64,000 nucleotides of DNA, from assembly GCF_016920785.2 (NCBI RefSeq), contig NW_024609884.1:33152080-33216079 (forward strand), given 5' to 3'. The DNA is from Ixodes scapularis (lineage: Eukaryota; Arthropoda; Arachnida; Ixodida; Ixodidae). The notes beneath the pieces are model-generated. The model was given only the letters and a program-made list of their open reading frames with translations, had not been told where the DNA came from and ran no database searches. The position numbers and the translations under genes were made by a program. Position 1 is the stretch's first letter. Every line of letters starts with the position of its first letter. Shown piece after piece: positions 46,625 to 58,371 of the stretch.

Positions 46625-46789
46625 TAGGGAGTTTTCGTAGAGCGCGTTTCCCCCTCCGCTAAGCCCTCCGCAACGAAGAAGTCGCTACAGCGCCTGCGCG
46701 CCCATGGCCTTGACTGTAGAGTTCCGGGTATCCTAGCGGGTTGCGGAGGGCTTAGCGGAAGGGGAAACACGGTCTACGAAAACTCCCTA
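46625..46789. mobile_element. MITE G, 165 bp, ~53-bp TIRs, TA flanks
   Basis: Left TAGGGAGTTTTCGTAGAGCG and right TACGAAAACTCCCTA; inside, CCGCTAAGCCCTCCGCAAC is mirrored by GTTGCGGAGGGCTTAGCGG. The outermost TA on each side fits a TA target. The centre holds GCGCCTGCGCGCCCATGGCC. Confidence 0.85.
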
Positions 46790-47698
46790 ATGACAGTTTT
46801 AGTGGACCGTGCGCTAAGGCTTTGTCTACGCAAAGAAATGGCGGGTTGGGAGTGCGCACGCGCAGAACGCAAAAGAAGGGCTAGTGTATATTGTGTACCC
46901 ACGCAACGTATAGATTTTGCGCTGCGGGCTAGCGGGCTTTGCGATGAGCTCTCGTGAGATCTCGGGCTCAGCGAAAGCGTCAGTTTCAAGATGGCGGTTA
47001 CCTCGACTGCAGCAGCCTGTGCGACGTGGTGTTCGCGAAGTTCAGTTTTATGTGAAATTACGTGGTGTTCAGCTCGGCAATTATTTCCGGGAAGTACCGC
47101 AGTCGAGTCACATCGCCGTGTAGTTGAAGGAGTGCATAGTGAAAATGTTCACAGCTCGCAATGTGCGTGAACGCTGCAATCTGCTCATCGCTAAACCTCT
47201 TCGCGGAGTTCACCGCCGACGGACGAACGACTCTTAAGAAAAATCGCCCAACTTGTCGCCGTGCACTAGACATCAGTGGGTCACGAGTCTCTTCCCGCGA
47301 TATCATTGTCAGTCGTCCCGTATCAACGGGACGATTGACGGAGGCTCCGTGATCGAATTTGGCTACGCACTCGTACTTGTATAGTCTCCGTACCCCGCAG
47401 AAATACGCGCTTGACCATGCAGCTGCGGCTTGGCTTAATTTGGAATAAAATGATTGGAAACGTTTTCAGTTTCAATATTTCTTTTGAGGAGCATGGTGGT
47501 GCTGGAAGCACGCGGAATTCTACGGCTCTGGCAAATTGAATCAAGAAGATCATGCGAGATTTTCACTCGGCAACGTTTACGGAACGCACAACTAAAATCG
47601 GTCCGAGCAAGTAGTTTTTAGTGTACGCTATATCACTGCGTATTGCGTACGTAAGCGCCAGCAACGCTATAGTAAAACTTTATAATAAATAAATTTTG

Positions 47699-47832
47699 TA
47701 GACCGTTTTCCGACTTGCGCTACACTCTCCGGAACGAAGACGCCACTACTGCGCATGCGCGACGCTGGCCTTGCCTGCAGGAGTCCCGGATCTTGTAGCG
47801 GGTTGCAGGGAACGTTGTGGGAGAGCCAGCCG
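47699..47832. mobile_element. Diverged MITE G relative, left part
   Basis: GTAGACCG, CCGGAACGAAGACGCCACTA, GCGCATGCGCGACGC, TGGCCTTG and TAGCGGGTTGCAGGGA follow the order of the 46625 element. A matching outer end, CCTATACGAAAACTCCCTAA, occurs only at 48265-48284, so the copy is rearranged or expanded. Confidence 0.55.
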
Positions 47833-48420
47833 GTAACAGCTAAGCGGCGCCGGCAGAGTGAAAGCCCACGGTTATACCCTGTCTCGTTCTAACTTGGCAA
47901 AGGGTGAACGATAAGCCCCACATTGTGTGCCGACGGCTTCGATATGCGCGACGTACGAGAGCGCAACGCAGACATATTTTAGCATGACGCAGCGAAAAAC
48001 CTGATAATTCTTCGCAGTAAAAGCGCACTCCGGTGATACGTAGTCACGTTCCGATCGGCCCGCCAGGGCCGTAGTTTCCGCCGTACTGGCATGTTATGCG
48101 ATCACGGCTTCCTGGCTTATCCAGTATTTCTTGCTTCAAACACTGCTAAGAGGCGCCACCAGAGTAATAGCTCACGTTTGAACAATACAGCCGCCACTCC
48201 CAGGCATACCGAATGTTTTTTGCATCATTCGCCAAGCGCCGAACCAAGCAGCATTGCAGGTTGCCTATACGAAAACTCCCTAATATTCTGAATCAGTTTC
48301 CGAGGGCAGACCACGCGTGTAGATACATCCGGCTGGCGCGCCTTCCTTCGACAGAAAACTCGACCGCCCCTGTCTTTATTATGCATTTCTTCCGTGTATA
48401 TCGACCGAACTGGAGATCCG

Positions 48421-48437
48421 CCCCCCCCCCCCCCCCC
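48421..48437. repeat. Poly(C) tract, 17 bases
   Basis: A pure C run continuing into TTCCCCCTTTT. Confidence 0.85.
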
Positions 48438-48516
48438 TTCCCCCCTTTTGGACGATCGAGAGAGCGATAGCGAGCGAACGGCTGACGAATTCCAATTTCA
48501 GCTATCGATCAACACC

Positions 48517-48643
48517 CTGTTTATAAACAAGCCCGCGTCTGCCCACACTGGGTGTGGGCATTGCGCGTGCGCAGAAACTAGATTCGCCCCAGGCGAAGCA
48601 TCTGCGCATGCGCAGTACCGACATCAGCGCCACCTCAGTGGCG
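48517..48643 (-). repeat. Dispersed repeat N, copy 3 (inverted)
   Basis: On the minus strand it contains TGCGCATGCGCAGATG, GTTTCTGCGCACGCGCAATG, CCCACACCCAGTGTGGGCAG and CTTGTTTATAAACAG, matching copy 4 at 63223-63351. It carries the perfect 12-base NRF1-like palindrome TGCGCATGCGCA. Confidence 0.7.
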
Positions 48644-49828
48644 TGACTCCAGAGACTACTGTTGCGGAAAAGGGGGCTTTGGCCGCTGGCATCTGTATAT
48701 CATTGGTGGTCCAGCTAGTGCTTCGCTCGTTCCCAAACCGCTAGCCGTTTGTTCGTACATTGGCACTCAAACGCAAGGGCCAGAAAATACGCTTTAAGCA
48801 CTTAAAAAAAAAATATTTGTATCTACCGTTTTTTTTTTTTAGAGCGAAAGAAAGATTCGCCATGACTCCTTGATGAAGGCGACCCGCCAGTAAGTTGAAC
48901 TCCGATTTATGCGAAGCGCAGTGGAAGCGATCCCCAGCGCTATCGGAGTATGAACGTGTGGTGCGTGAGGCTCTGTTATCGGTTCGTGCTCCGCACGAGT
49001 TCTCCTCCGCATGAGCGCGTGCCGGCCATTCAAAATGCGAGATTCTAATGGCACCGTCGGGGAAAACAAAAGCAGTCGTCAGGCTTCAACAATACACGAC
49101 GGAGTCAATGAGATTCCAAAGTGTGCGTGTGCGCGCGCGCGTGTGTGTGTTTGTGTGTGTCTGTGTGCACGCGCATATATATATGCGTGCTCAAGTGTAG
49201 GTGATTGCGCCGCCGGGACCTCCATTGTCCCAGAGGAGGAGGAAGCAGAGCAGGGCTACGCTTTGGGGCGGTCGCGTGCTGTCGGCGCGGGCGTCGGTCG
49301 GGGCTGGGCCATTGTTCCGGAAAGTCACGCTTTCCGAGCGACCCTAAACTGCGCTTCGACTCCTTCCAGGCACTCGGGGACTTCCGAGACTCGGACAACC
49401 AATTAAGGGCTCCCCGATCCCTAATGAACGCAGGCACTGGAAAGGTGCGACTGTGACCCGACGATCAGACTGCAGCGTCCCAAAGAGCGTCGGTCCGGTC
49501 GAGTTGCTTTATTCGTCTAAGCGCGTCGAGTTACTTTATTCGTCTGACGCCTGAGTAGCCGTTGCCGGGTGCCTATTCCTTACAGGAGCTGAAAGATGCA
49601 AAGAATGTACTGTAGTGCACGAAGAAGATGCATGTTCATTACAATATACTATAGTACTGTTTCCTTTCACAAGATCGCGCAGGAGAGAATGGGATGGGGA
49701 AACGATTATTGGATCATGGGACTGTAAACAAACTCATCAAGCGGCACAGAAAAAAAAAAGAAGAAAAGATTTAGCGAATAGAGCAGTGCCATAATTACTA
49801 CAACCCAAAAAACCTAAGTGCAGAATTC

Positions 49829-50029
49829 TATAGGGAGTATTCACTGGCGGCCATAGCTGTGTGTGCGAATGCTGAGCACGTGCTGATGGCGAGCTTCCAC
49901 AGTTCTTTTGCAACGTGCATTTCGCACCATCAAGAGTGCCGGTCTTAGCAGCCTATTAACGTTAGCTCGTTCTGAGCATGCGCTCTATACAGCACCCACA
50001 AATATGGCGTCCAGTGAATACTCCCTATA
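49829..50029. mobile_element. MITE, TATAGGGAGTATTCACTGG ends
   Basis: TATAGGGAGTATTCACTGGC at the left is the inverse of GTCCAGTGAATACTCCCTAT at the right over about 25 bp (one gap). TA lies at both outer edges. The GGGAGT..TTC start resembles MITE G, so a shared transposase is possible. Confidence 0.8.
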
Positions 50030-50160
50030 GCTATATTTTAAGTAATTCTGTAGATTTTACACGGCGACTTGTGTAAAACAAAACTATTAGCCCCACAAAG
50101 GGTAGCTTTGGTATCAAATAAAGCAGCTTTGGTTATCAAGCATCGATCTGAACTCTGATA

Positions 50161-50300
50161 CAGGCACGTAGCCCAGGGGGCATGGAACTCGGGCACACCC
50201 CCCACAATCTTCCATTTCGCTAGGGCCTCGTTTCCCGCCTCCCCCTCATACAGCGTTTTGTCATGCCTCCCCCCGCAACAAAATCCTGGCTACGTGCCTG
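50161..50300. mobile_element. 140-bp hAT-like MITE with target duplication
   Basis: CAGGCACGTAGCCCAGG and CCTGGCTACGTGCCTG are the termini. The flanks CTCTGATA (50153-50160) and CTCTAGTA (50301-50308) agree at six of eight positions. The right end is identical to the fragment end at 3461-3480. Confidence 0.8.
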
Positions 50301-50379
50301 CTCTAGTATAACCCATAATTAAAATTCAAAGAGCTTTCACTTTTCCATTCCTCTAATGATTTGTATACCTCAGTTTTGC

Positions 50380-50385
<6 letters not shown>

Positions 50386-50452
<67 letters not shown>

Positions 50453-50455
50453 TTC
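50386..50455. repeat. (AT)n microsatellite plus poly(T)
   Basis: About 50 bases of TA repeats followed by about 20 T. The tyrosine/isoleucine peptides here are artefacts. Confidence 0.95.
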
Positions 50456-51099
50456 AGTGGGATTAGTCAGCCGCGAAATCACAGGGAAAGAGAAAGCCCG
50501 AGTCAAAGCGATACAGCGGAACAGTATCCGTTTTGTCAAGTATACCGAAAAAGGAGCTCTGAACGGAAGAATGAAGAAATTAAATTATCAAAGATACATG
50601 TTCACACATCACAATTTATTTAGGAATTACATTTTATCTATGCGCTCAATGTATTTCTGAAAGACACGCGTAGTTGAAGACTAAGAAATAAGTAATTAAT
50701 AAACGAGAACAAAGCTTACTGAATTTTGTATCTAACGCAGCTCCTAATTCTTGTACAACACAGCGAGTCGTTCACATTGTGCACAAGTGCACGCTTTTGT
50801 CGTTCTTGTTGTCTTTGATCTCCCGCGATACAAGTGTGACACGCCAGACCGCCGTTATTCCACGCGTTCCACGAATCCACTGCTTTTCCGCACGTTTCGA
50901 TGATCACTTCGTCGAGGAAACATTATAACCACAGTCCGCAGTTTCTCCGTTCACTAGTGTCGACCAGATCCGAGCGACGCGGCGCCTCGCGGAAGTGACG
51001 TAGGGACGCCATCGCCGGTTGCCATGGGTACTGCCGCGCGCCGCCGCGCGGCGTCCCATTTCATCGTTTGTGTGTCCCCTGCTTTAAGCGCGTATAGTT

Positions 51100-51560
51100 T
51101 ACGTGACCTGACGTCATGTAAACTATACACAAATTTAGTTTCCCCGCTAAATTTGGCTGGAAAAGCTTTGTCACGTGACCTGACGTCACGTGACTTATAC
51201 ACCAATTTGTTTCCTGCTAAATTTGACGGGAAAATTGATGTCATGTGAGCTGACGTCACGTTACCTATACACCAATTCAGTTTCCCCGCTAAATTTGGTG
51301 GAAAACTCATGTCACGTGATATATGCACCAATTAAGTTTCCCCGTTAAATTTGGAGAGGAAATTGATGTCACGTGAAGTACAAACAAACTTAGCTTCCCC
51401 GCTAAATTTAGCGGGTTATGTGACATCAATTTTTCCGCCAAATTTAGCGTGGAAAAGGAATTGGCGTATAGGTTACATAACGTCAATTTTCTCGCTAACT
51501 TTAGCGGGGAAACTGAGTTGGTCTGTAGGTCCCGTGATGTTAGGTCACGTGACTTTGCTT
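51100..51560. repeat. Minisatellite of ~58-71-bp units with TGACGTCA / CACGTG
   Basis: Units share TATACACCAATT.AGTTTCCCC, GCTAAATTTGGC/GG.GGAAAA and a GTCACGTGACCTGACGTCAC joint. Starts near 51110, 51181 and 51251 are about 70 apart, and later ones (51310, 51367) about 58 apart. After about 51405 the units are inverted (TTTAGCGGG, GACATCAATTTTTCCGCC, AGCGGGGAAACTGAGTTGG). Both strands give repetitive open frames (for example minus 50954-51331), which are by-products. Confidence 0.85.
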
Positions 51561-52203
51561 ACACCCGAGCCACGGGTATTTACTTGCACACCCGCCGTCG
51601 TCATGCGGCACGAGCCCGTGGACGTATCTCTAGCTGCCAGAAGCAACAATTCTGGGACGAGTGGACAAGGCACGGCCCCTGATATAATACCCCCCTCTCA
51701 TGTCTTGTGCCACCCGCACGTAGTTACCTATGCACCGACCGATTTTTTGAAGGAGGCCTGGAACACCTTAAAATTATGGATGTACTCGTGTTCTAGGTTG
51801 ATCTTGAACTTCACTTTCCTTAAGCTGACGCAACCTGGGAACGAAACAATAATAATCTTAATCTTTATTGGGTTAGGAAAGTCGCGCTAGCGCTGAAAGG
51901 CAACAGCCCGTATACCATGGAGGCCCGCGGTGCCGCGTCTGGTGATGATGATTATTTGATTATATAATATACAAGATGAAAGGGATGGTGATTATGAGAT
52001 GATATAAGGGGAGGACGAAGAGGTCTTTTCAATATCGCAAGCACCGTTGCTCGAAGGCTTGGGAGAGGTTCAAGCGTGTCGGCCAGCGAGCCGAGGTGAC
52101 ATCCCACGGGCTGGTCAATGAACGGTTTGGCGGTTTGGCGATGCATCGCTCACTTCAGCGAAGGCAGCTGGCTCTGCTCGCTTCCTTCAATTGCCAATTC
52201 ACG

Positions 52204-52377
52204 GAACAGCACGTTCATGAATTGGAAATAGGCGGCACACGAACAGAGCTGATCGATCTTGGTGTAATGCGTGAGGAGGCAGTCGTTGACCCAGTTGAGC
52301 ATGTCGTGTTCGCTCAGGTTCTCCGTTGTGGAATTTGTCGCGTGCACGTTCACACACAGCGGACCATGCTCTCCCAT
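52204..52377 (-). pseudogene. EB1 (MAPRE)-type CH-domain fragment
   Basis: The minus-strand frame starting at 52377 reads VNVHATNSTTENLSEHDMLN, then WVNDCLLTHYTKIDQLCSCA, then AYFQFMNVLF. This is the N-terminal half of the calponin-homology domain of end-binding proteins, which track growing microtubule plus ends. Family landmarks are visible: NLS.HDML.W.N, KI.QLC.GAAY.QFM. The conserved Gly before AAY is Cys here, and the match stops at VLF, where the family continues into KVKF-type sequence. A few codons of unrelated sequence and a stop follow. A truncated retro-copy is most likely; a single exon of a real gene is the alternative. No introns or poly(A) tail were seen. Confidence 0.7.
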
Positions 52378-52379
52378 GA

Positions 52380-55300
52380 CTGCTTCGATGGACGGCTCTC
52401 AACCCGATTCAAGATGGAACATCTTTGTGCCTCATGTTGTCTATACTTCTTCTTGCTTGTTCCTTTCGGCGCTTTTACATTCTTTAAATCGTAAATGGAA
52501 TCATATGTTTATTGTCACTAGGTATGTAGTTAACTAAGATATCTTAATTACTTATCCGGCTTATCGTGGGGATTATCTCCCTCAATTATGTCCCCCTGGC
52601 CGTATAACTCACCTGCACAAACCGCATTAGTGTACTTTTTACGGAATTGTTGTAATACATCTGTTCGAATGAAAATCAAACCCCCTGTATATAGGCCACT
52701 CAAAATTAGGAAGCTTGAAAGGTGAACGCCTTCCAATGGCATGGCAAGAACAAAACAATGTTTTTACCCATACTGGAAGTTCGGCCATCGAATATGACGA
52801 CGGATGCGTGGAAAAGGTGTGTAGCTCCCATTTATGGTTCGCAAGAACCTTGATTGGGTGAAATGAATGCTCAGGTGCGTTCAACGTACACTCTACCTAA
52901 GCAAGATCGTTCTTCTTGGCAGACAATAAATGGGGCCTAGTTTTGATTAGCATGCGTTTAGAACAACGCGCTCAAATATGAATCTCGCTGTACACCATCC
53001 CGTTTTGTTGTTATCGACGACTTCAACAATTAACACTCAACACGGAATGAATTAATCCCGGCTCACTGAACGAATAAATTTCACGCCGGATTGAAATGAA
53101 CAGGTGTATAGAAGGAGAAGAATGCAAAAATAAAGCGAAACTTCAGGGTCCCCTAAAGTGGGAGTGACGTATAGCTAGCATTCATCGTACGTTGCCGTCT
53201 TTGGACGCCGTTTCCAACCAACTTCGTTTACCACCTGCCTGATCATCAAATGGATGCGTTTTTAGTTTCAGCTTATACTGTTTATCGCGGCAGGATTACA
53301 TTATCATATTTTAGGGCCATAAACACAGTCACAATTCCTTCTGCTGTCGCACAACTGCTTTCTACGACCAACTGCACCCTTGCGACTCGTTGACACTCCG
53401 TCGTCAGCTATTCAACCGCATTTCTGCTCTTGCCAAACCCTGATTGTAATCGAATCTAAGTCAGAAAACTCTCGCTAAATTGGGTCCACATCACATGAGC
53501 GAATGCCATTTTAGCGAATGACTGGGGCGCGTGTTAACCCACCCGCACTCCTGCGTTCACGCCGCTTCGCGGCGGCTCATTACAAAACTATGTTAACCCA
53601 CCTGGCCCAACCGTAAACGACACTTCGCGGCGGCCGACCATTCGCTAAAGTGTATTTCGACGAAAAGTCGGCGTTCACTAAAACGCCGTTTGACCAACTG
53701 CACTGCCACCCCCCTTAAATCACGTCAGATTGAACCTTCTCTTCCGACAGATTCCAGGGTGCTTCTGACGGCCAATTCCTTGTCACAAGAAGAAACTTCG
53801 CTCTGCAGCCTGCCTCTATAAATGCAGTGCTCCAGCCAGGCTTCGGAAACATCGTTTCCAGTAGGGATGGGGAGGGGATGGGGAAGAGGGCAGTCAATCC
53901 CACGGCGTCGCCATCCGATAGGAAACGAAGCTGAGATGTACCAGGACTAGCGCCAATTTATCGCCGCCGCCGCGCGCCGTACGCCGCAGCGGGCCTGCAA
54001 GCTTTCGCGAGGGCCACTGAGTTATGGCAAACCATCAACCGCCACCTTGCGAGCGCCTTGCGGTACCGCATCGGAGTACAGAGAGCACGCCGCTTGGCGG
54101 GCCAGAGCGCGGGCCGCCAGACGCACACACACACACACACACACAAAAAATAAAAAAAAATAGCGACTGCTTTTCTAACTACCAGCGGAAACAGCCGAGA
54201 GGAAACACAAAGCAGGCGAAAGGTTGCCAGGGGCAACGAGCCAATCGTCTGCTACAGCAACGAACGTCCTCCATGCCACGAGGAAGGCGAAAATTCCGCT
54301 TGCCGCCGTCGCCACACAGCGGGGTCCCACGTGCACCGCATCTGGCGTCCCCCGAAAACGAACGGCAGACGACATAAATCGTGGTCACACACACAAACCG
54401 TCGCGCACGCACACGCGTACTCACATACAGATTCACGCACGAATATGGGATCCCACACGCAACGGTGGAGGGGGCCATAAATTAATCCGACTGGGCACCG
54501 CGCCCCCCCCCCCCCCTCCCCTCCCTCTTTCACTGATAAACACAGCCACAACCGAACGCTTTTTACACAATGACAGCATCAGCTAAATTGGGTTTCCCCG
54601 ACGAATTCCGAAAAATAATCAGCGAAAGCCGGTAAACCGCTTCCGCCCACTTGCGGTCGGCCAAACAAAACTGCGAGCAGATTATCGAAGGCCGGGCGTA
54701 AACACTCACCTCTTCGCTCTATCTTTTGTCATCAGGACCGTTGGTCGTGGCGAGACGTGTGACCGGGACCAGAATGCCCTGTGGGGCGCCAACACGGTGC
54801 CACGGGCCGTACTTTTAGCTGCCTCGGCTCGGGCCGCAGCTCAAAGTATACCACTCGAAAATGAGCGTTCACTTTAATAATTGCTCTCGCCATAGAGTTT
54901 CCAGTTCCTCACACAAACGGACAGCTCTCTCTGAAAATTCGAAAAAAAAAAAAGACGAAGTCTACCCGTAACGCTGTCCCGCAAATACATTTGAAAACCG
55001 ATCCGAGCTCAAGTCCTGTGTGATAACAACTATAGCGGATTCTGAGGCTGCTCAGAAGATTCTTTCTTCCTACAGTCTGTGAAACCTTCGTGGTATACTT
55101 AGACTTTCTTCAGAGTAAAGATGACTAGTAGATTGCTTTTGAACTGTTCTTCTGTTGTGATTTCGATATAACTGAGAACTGCGCAGATTCTAAATGGTAT
55201 GTCTGATTAAGCATTATATTGAGTATAGTTAATTTAGATAAATTTTACGTTAATCTCGATGGTGCATTGCGCGACATAAATGGTCTGGACACAATATCAG

Positions 55301-56300
55301 CGATTTTTTCGCATCTCACTAATAAAATGTCGAACGGAACAGTTGTGCGCACATGCGCGCGTTTCTTGATGGCTGCATTTCCTCCATGCTAGAGACACGG
55401 GGAAACATTTGACTGGGAGAATCTGTAGCTCGAGTATTTACTCCACGAGACACGGACGATGAACAGTGAAGTCGCCCTTTATCTCTTTGGACATGAGCGC
55501 CCTAGCAGCACACATCACGGGCTTATACTTGGGTCAGTTTCGCACACGATTGGGCCAGGCTTGAGCCAAGTAGGCTCTAGCTCGCACCAATCTGGCCCAA
55601 GCCTGGGCCGAGGAAGTGTGCTACTTGGGCGTCTATCTCTTTATTGCAGTCGATTTTATTTCTCCGTGTCCGAAGGTTTAGATCATGATGTACATCTCTA
55701 GTCGGTTTAGCGCTCTGTAGAAGCATGCGCCAGTATCACTTATTCAACTCACGGAACAAGTGATCGTATTTCACCTGCCCTGACAAAGCTTGAAACGCGT
55801 CCAAGAACTTGCATGAGTCTCAAAGGCACCGGCGCGAAGAAAATTGCTTTAACGATTTCGGTCATCCGAGTTCTTCAGATGATCGAAGTCTGGGCAGTGC
55901 CACAGGAGAATGCAGTGCCACGGAAGAGGGGATCGAGGGGCCGTGGCAGTACCCACCAACTGATGGCAGATGCGATCAGTTATCGAATCGTACGGAAACA
56001 GAAGTGTGTCAAACGTGTTCGTGCCAGGGAGTGATTGTATTACCGCCCAGATGGATAGATTTCACCCTTTACCTTCCCCTCTCCGTTCCGTCCAGGTGCA
56101 GGAAAAGCTCGGACACGCGGTCCGCTGCGTCGATGTCGTCCACAAACGCACGCTCTCTCTTGGCTAGCGGTCAGTGTGGAAAACGCGGGGACTGCGATGG
56201 CCCGATAAGCAGGACGTGAGCGACAACGCCAACAAGGCGACTTCTCGGCAAAGGATATGCGCTGTATCTTGCCGGTCCTTTAATCACGTTTGCGCTCGCT
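52380..56300. other. No gene recognised
   Basis: Contains inverted TTTTAGCGAATG / CATTCGCTAAAG near 53511 and 53637, (AC)n runs (54122-54145), a 14-base C tract (54503-54516), and an inverted TTGGGCCAGGCTTGAGCC / GGCCCAAGCCTGGGCC pair near 55550-55608. The region at 54600-55450 is AT-rich and blank. No coding domain was seen. Confidence 0.4.
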
Positions 56301-57926
56301 TCAAAGGTCAGCGATAACACATAAACACGCACACACACACACACGTGCGTACACAAAAACGCGTCTCATGGCAACCAGCGACGACCGCCGCCTCGTACGC
56401 GCGTCCAAATTCCTGAAAGCGCCCCTGTGCGTCAACCCATCATCAGCATCGACATCATCGGGTCTGGTCTAACGTGCAATCCGCGCGCTTTTGTTTTCTA
56501 TATGTACCACCCCTCCCTCGGCGCAGAAACGCAACAAACTGGAGGGCCCTCTCTCGAAAGTGGACAGGTCCGAGAGAACCACACCAACGACCTTTCCAGG
56601 TGGAGGGTGGGCAAGGGCGCATCCGGCACATGGCTGCTCCTGCCGCCGCCGCTGCTGCGCAGAGGACGATTAAGCGCCAGAGCAGAGGCGGGCAGCCGAC
56701 GACGCACCTGTCCCCCTTATTCGGGACGCCATTTTAGATCCATGCTTCTTAGCAGACGGGCGCCCCAGGGGCAGACGTCATTTGGAGCCACCGCACTCTG
56801 CCGCTCTCTTTTCGTCCGCCCTGTCGTTTCTTGTTCTCTTGTACCGTGCGGGATGAGTTTTTTTTTTTTTGTTACTCCTTCCCGTTGTTATTTTGAGCTT
56901 GTACTCGCTCGAAAGAACGGATAATAAAAATTAAGTGACACTGTGTCTCGTTCCCTCGGTTTTCACCATAAAACATTAAAAAAAAAAAGTTTAAAACGAC
57001 GAAACAGGACTGACAGGTTAACTCCTCTTTTCACTTTAGCAGAACGAACGCTGGAGAGAAATGGAAACGCCGAAGCGAAGAACGTCCGTGTACATCTCGC
57101 GTGCCTCAAAGGGAGGAATAAACAGTTCTCTTGCTGTTCGCTCTCGTAGAATCTAACAACGATATTAGGTTTATGGCGTGGCTACGTGTTGTGAGACTTA
57201 GCTGTCCAAACCCATAGTCTGCTTCAGGCTCATAGCCTGCTCCAGCCCATGGTCTCCCGTAGCCCACAGTCTGTCCCAGTCTGAGCTGGGGCAGTTGAGC
57301 AGGAGCTCAAACTATATTACCATGTGTTACGGCATTTCTAAAACACAAAATTAAACTCGATCACAATGGTACAATATACGATTTGATAATAAGAAGTATT
57401 TCGTCGCGTTTTCCTCGCTGGTTTGCTACTCCAGTGGTGTGCCCTATAGCTGTTGTACACGTTCATACAGAACGAGTGCCCGCACCTTGTTCCTTCACAC
57501 CCTTCCCTTCACACGTTCCAATGATTCGAAAGGAAGATGTTACGGTCAGAATACCAAAGATGCAAAGGCCGTTCCATGCGTCCCATTTATGCTTTTGTAA
57601 TACAAACCCCGCTGGAATCACGTCTAGATGGTATAAAGCCCAACGAAACTGAATACAATATGTTCTGCAAATTAAAAGCACTACCACTCTCGAAATCAGT
57701 CGTGATCATAAGCTGAGTTGGCCTTCACATAAAGCTTTGTTTAAAAATGAATGTTAAAAAAAGGGGGCTTATAATTTCGTTTGAATATGTCATATATCTA
57801 CAAGTAAATTAAAAATAAAAGCTGTTCCGCACTTGCCATTCCGCCGCAAATGTAACGAGTTCGATGCCGCAAATGCCAAATATAACGGTAGAAAAAACGC
57901 CGTTCCAAACACTACTCCGATGTCAA
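56301..57926. other. No gene recognised
   Basis: (AC)n at about 56320-56345; a GC-rich stretch with overlapping frames (56427-56924) and no domain; a GCCCATAGTCTGCTTCAGG-type short degenerate tandem near 57205-57290. The rest is AT-rich. Confidence 0.4.
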
Positions 57927-57947
57927 CCCCCCCCCCCCCCCCCCCCC
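57927..57947. repeat. Poly(C) tract, 21 bases
   Basis: A pure C run in AT-rich surroundings. Confidence 0.85.
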
Positions 57948-58353
57948 ATCCCGTGCATTCGCACCATAACTGGGCTAAATAAACAAAGCACAGCTACCTA
58001 CACACATGTTCACAGTCTGACAGAAATGCCTTTGTATAGGCCGTTAGGCAAGACCCTAAAAATACCTAAAATCAACGAACATGCTGCGCAAATATCGCGG
58101 GATAAGCTAATCTCTTGTTTAGGAGAGGGATGTTCGTTACGAACAACTGATGTAATTAAGAACAAAAAAGAAAAAGAACAAAGTAGACATTTTTTTCCCC
58201 CATTATAAGCGAAAATGGTTCATAAAAATGGCAAAAAGCACAGCAACATGCACCGACGCCTTGATGGCCTCGCGCGCGTACAAACAGGTCTGGATGGTCT
58301 GGATAGTGTTGCTTTAGGGGAGAGTGACTGAGAGAGAAGGACTGGGAAAGGAA

Positions 58354-58371
58354 GGGGGGGGGGGGGGGGGG
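58354..58371. repeat. Poly(G) tract, 18 bases
   Basis: A pure G run following purine-rich sequence. Confidence 0.85.

Noticed and set aside
50954..51331. Repeat-containing protein (FPPNLAGK, SRDVRSRD units)
   Set aside because: It is a translation of the minisatellite; both strands give equally repetitive frames.
53511..53648. TIR element with TTTTAGCGAATG ends
   Set aside because: Only about 11 bases of inverted match and no flank duplication; could be chance.
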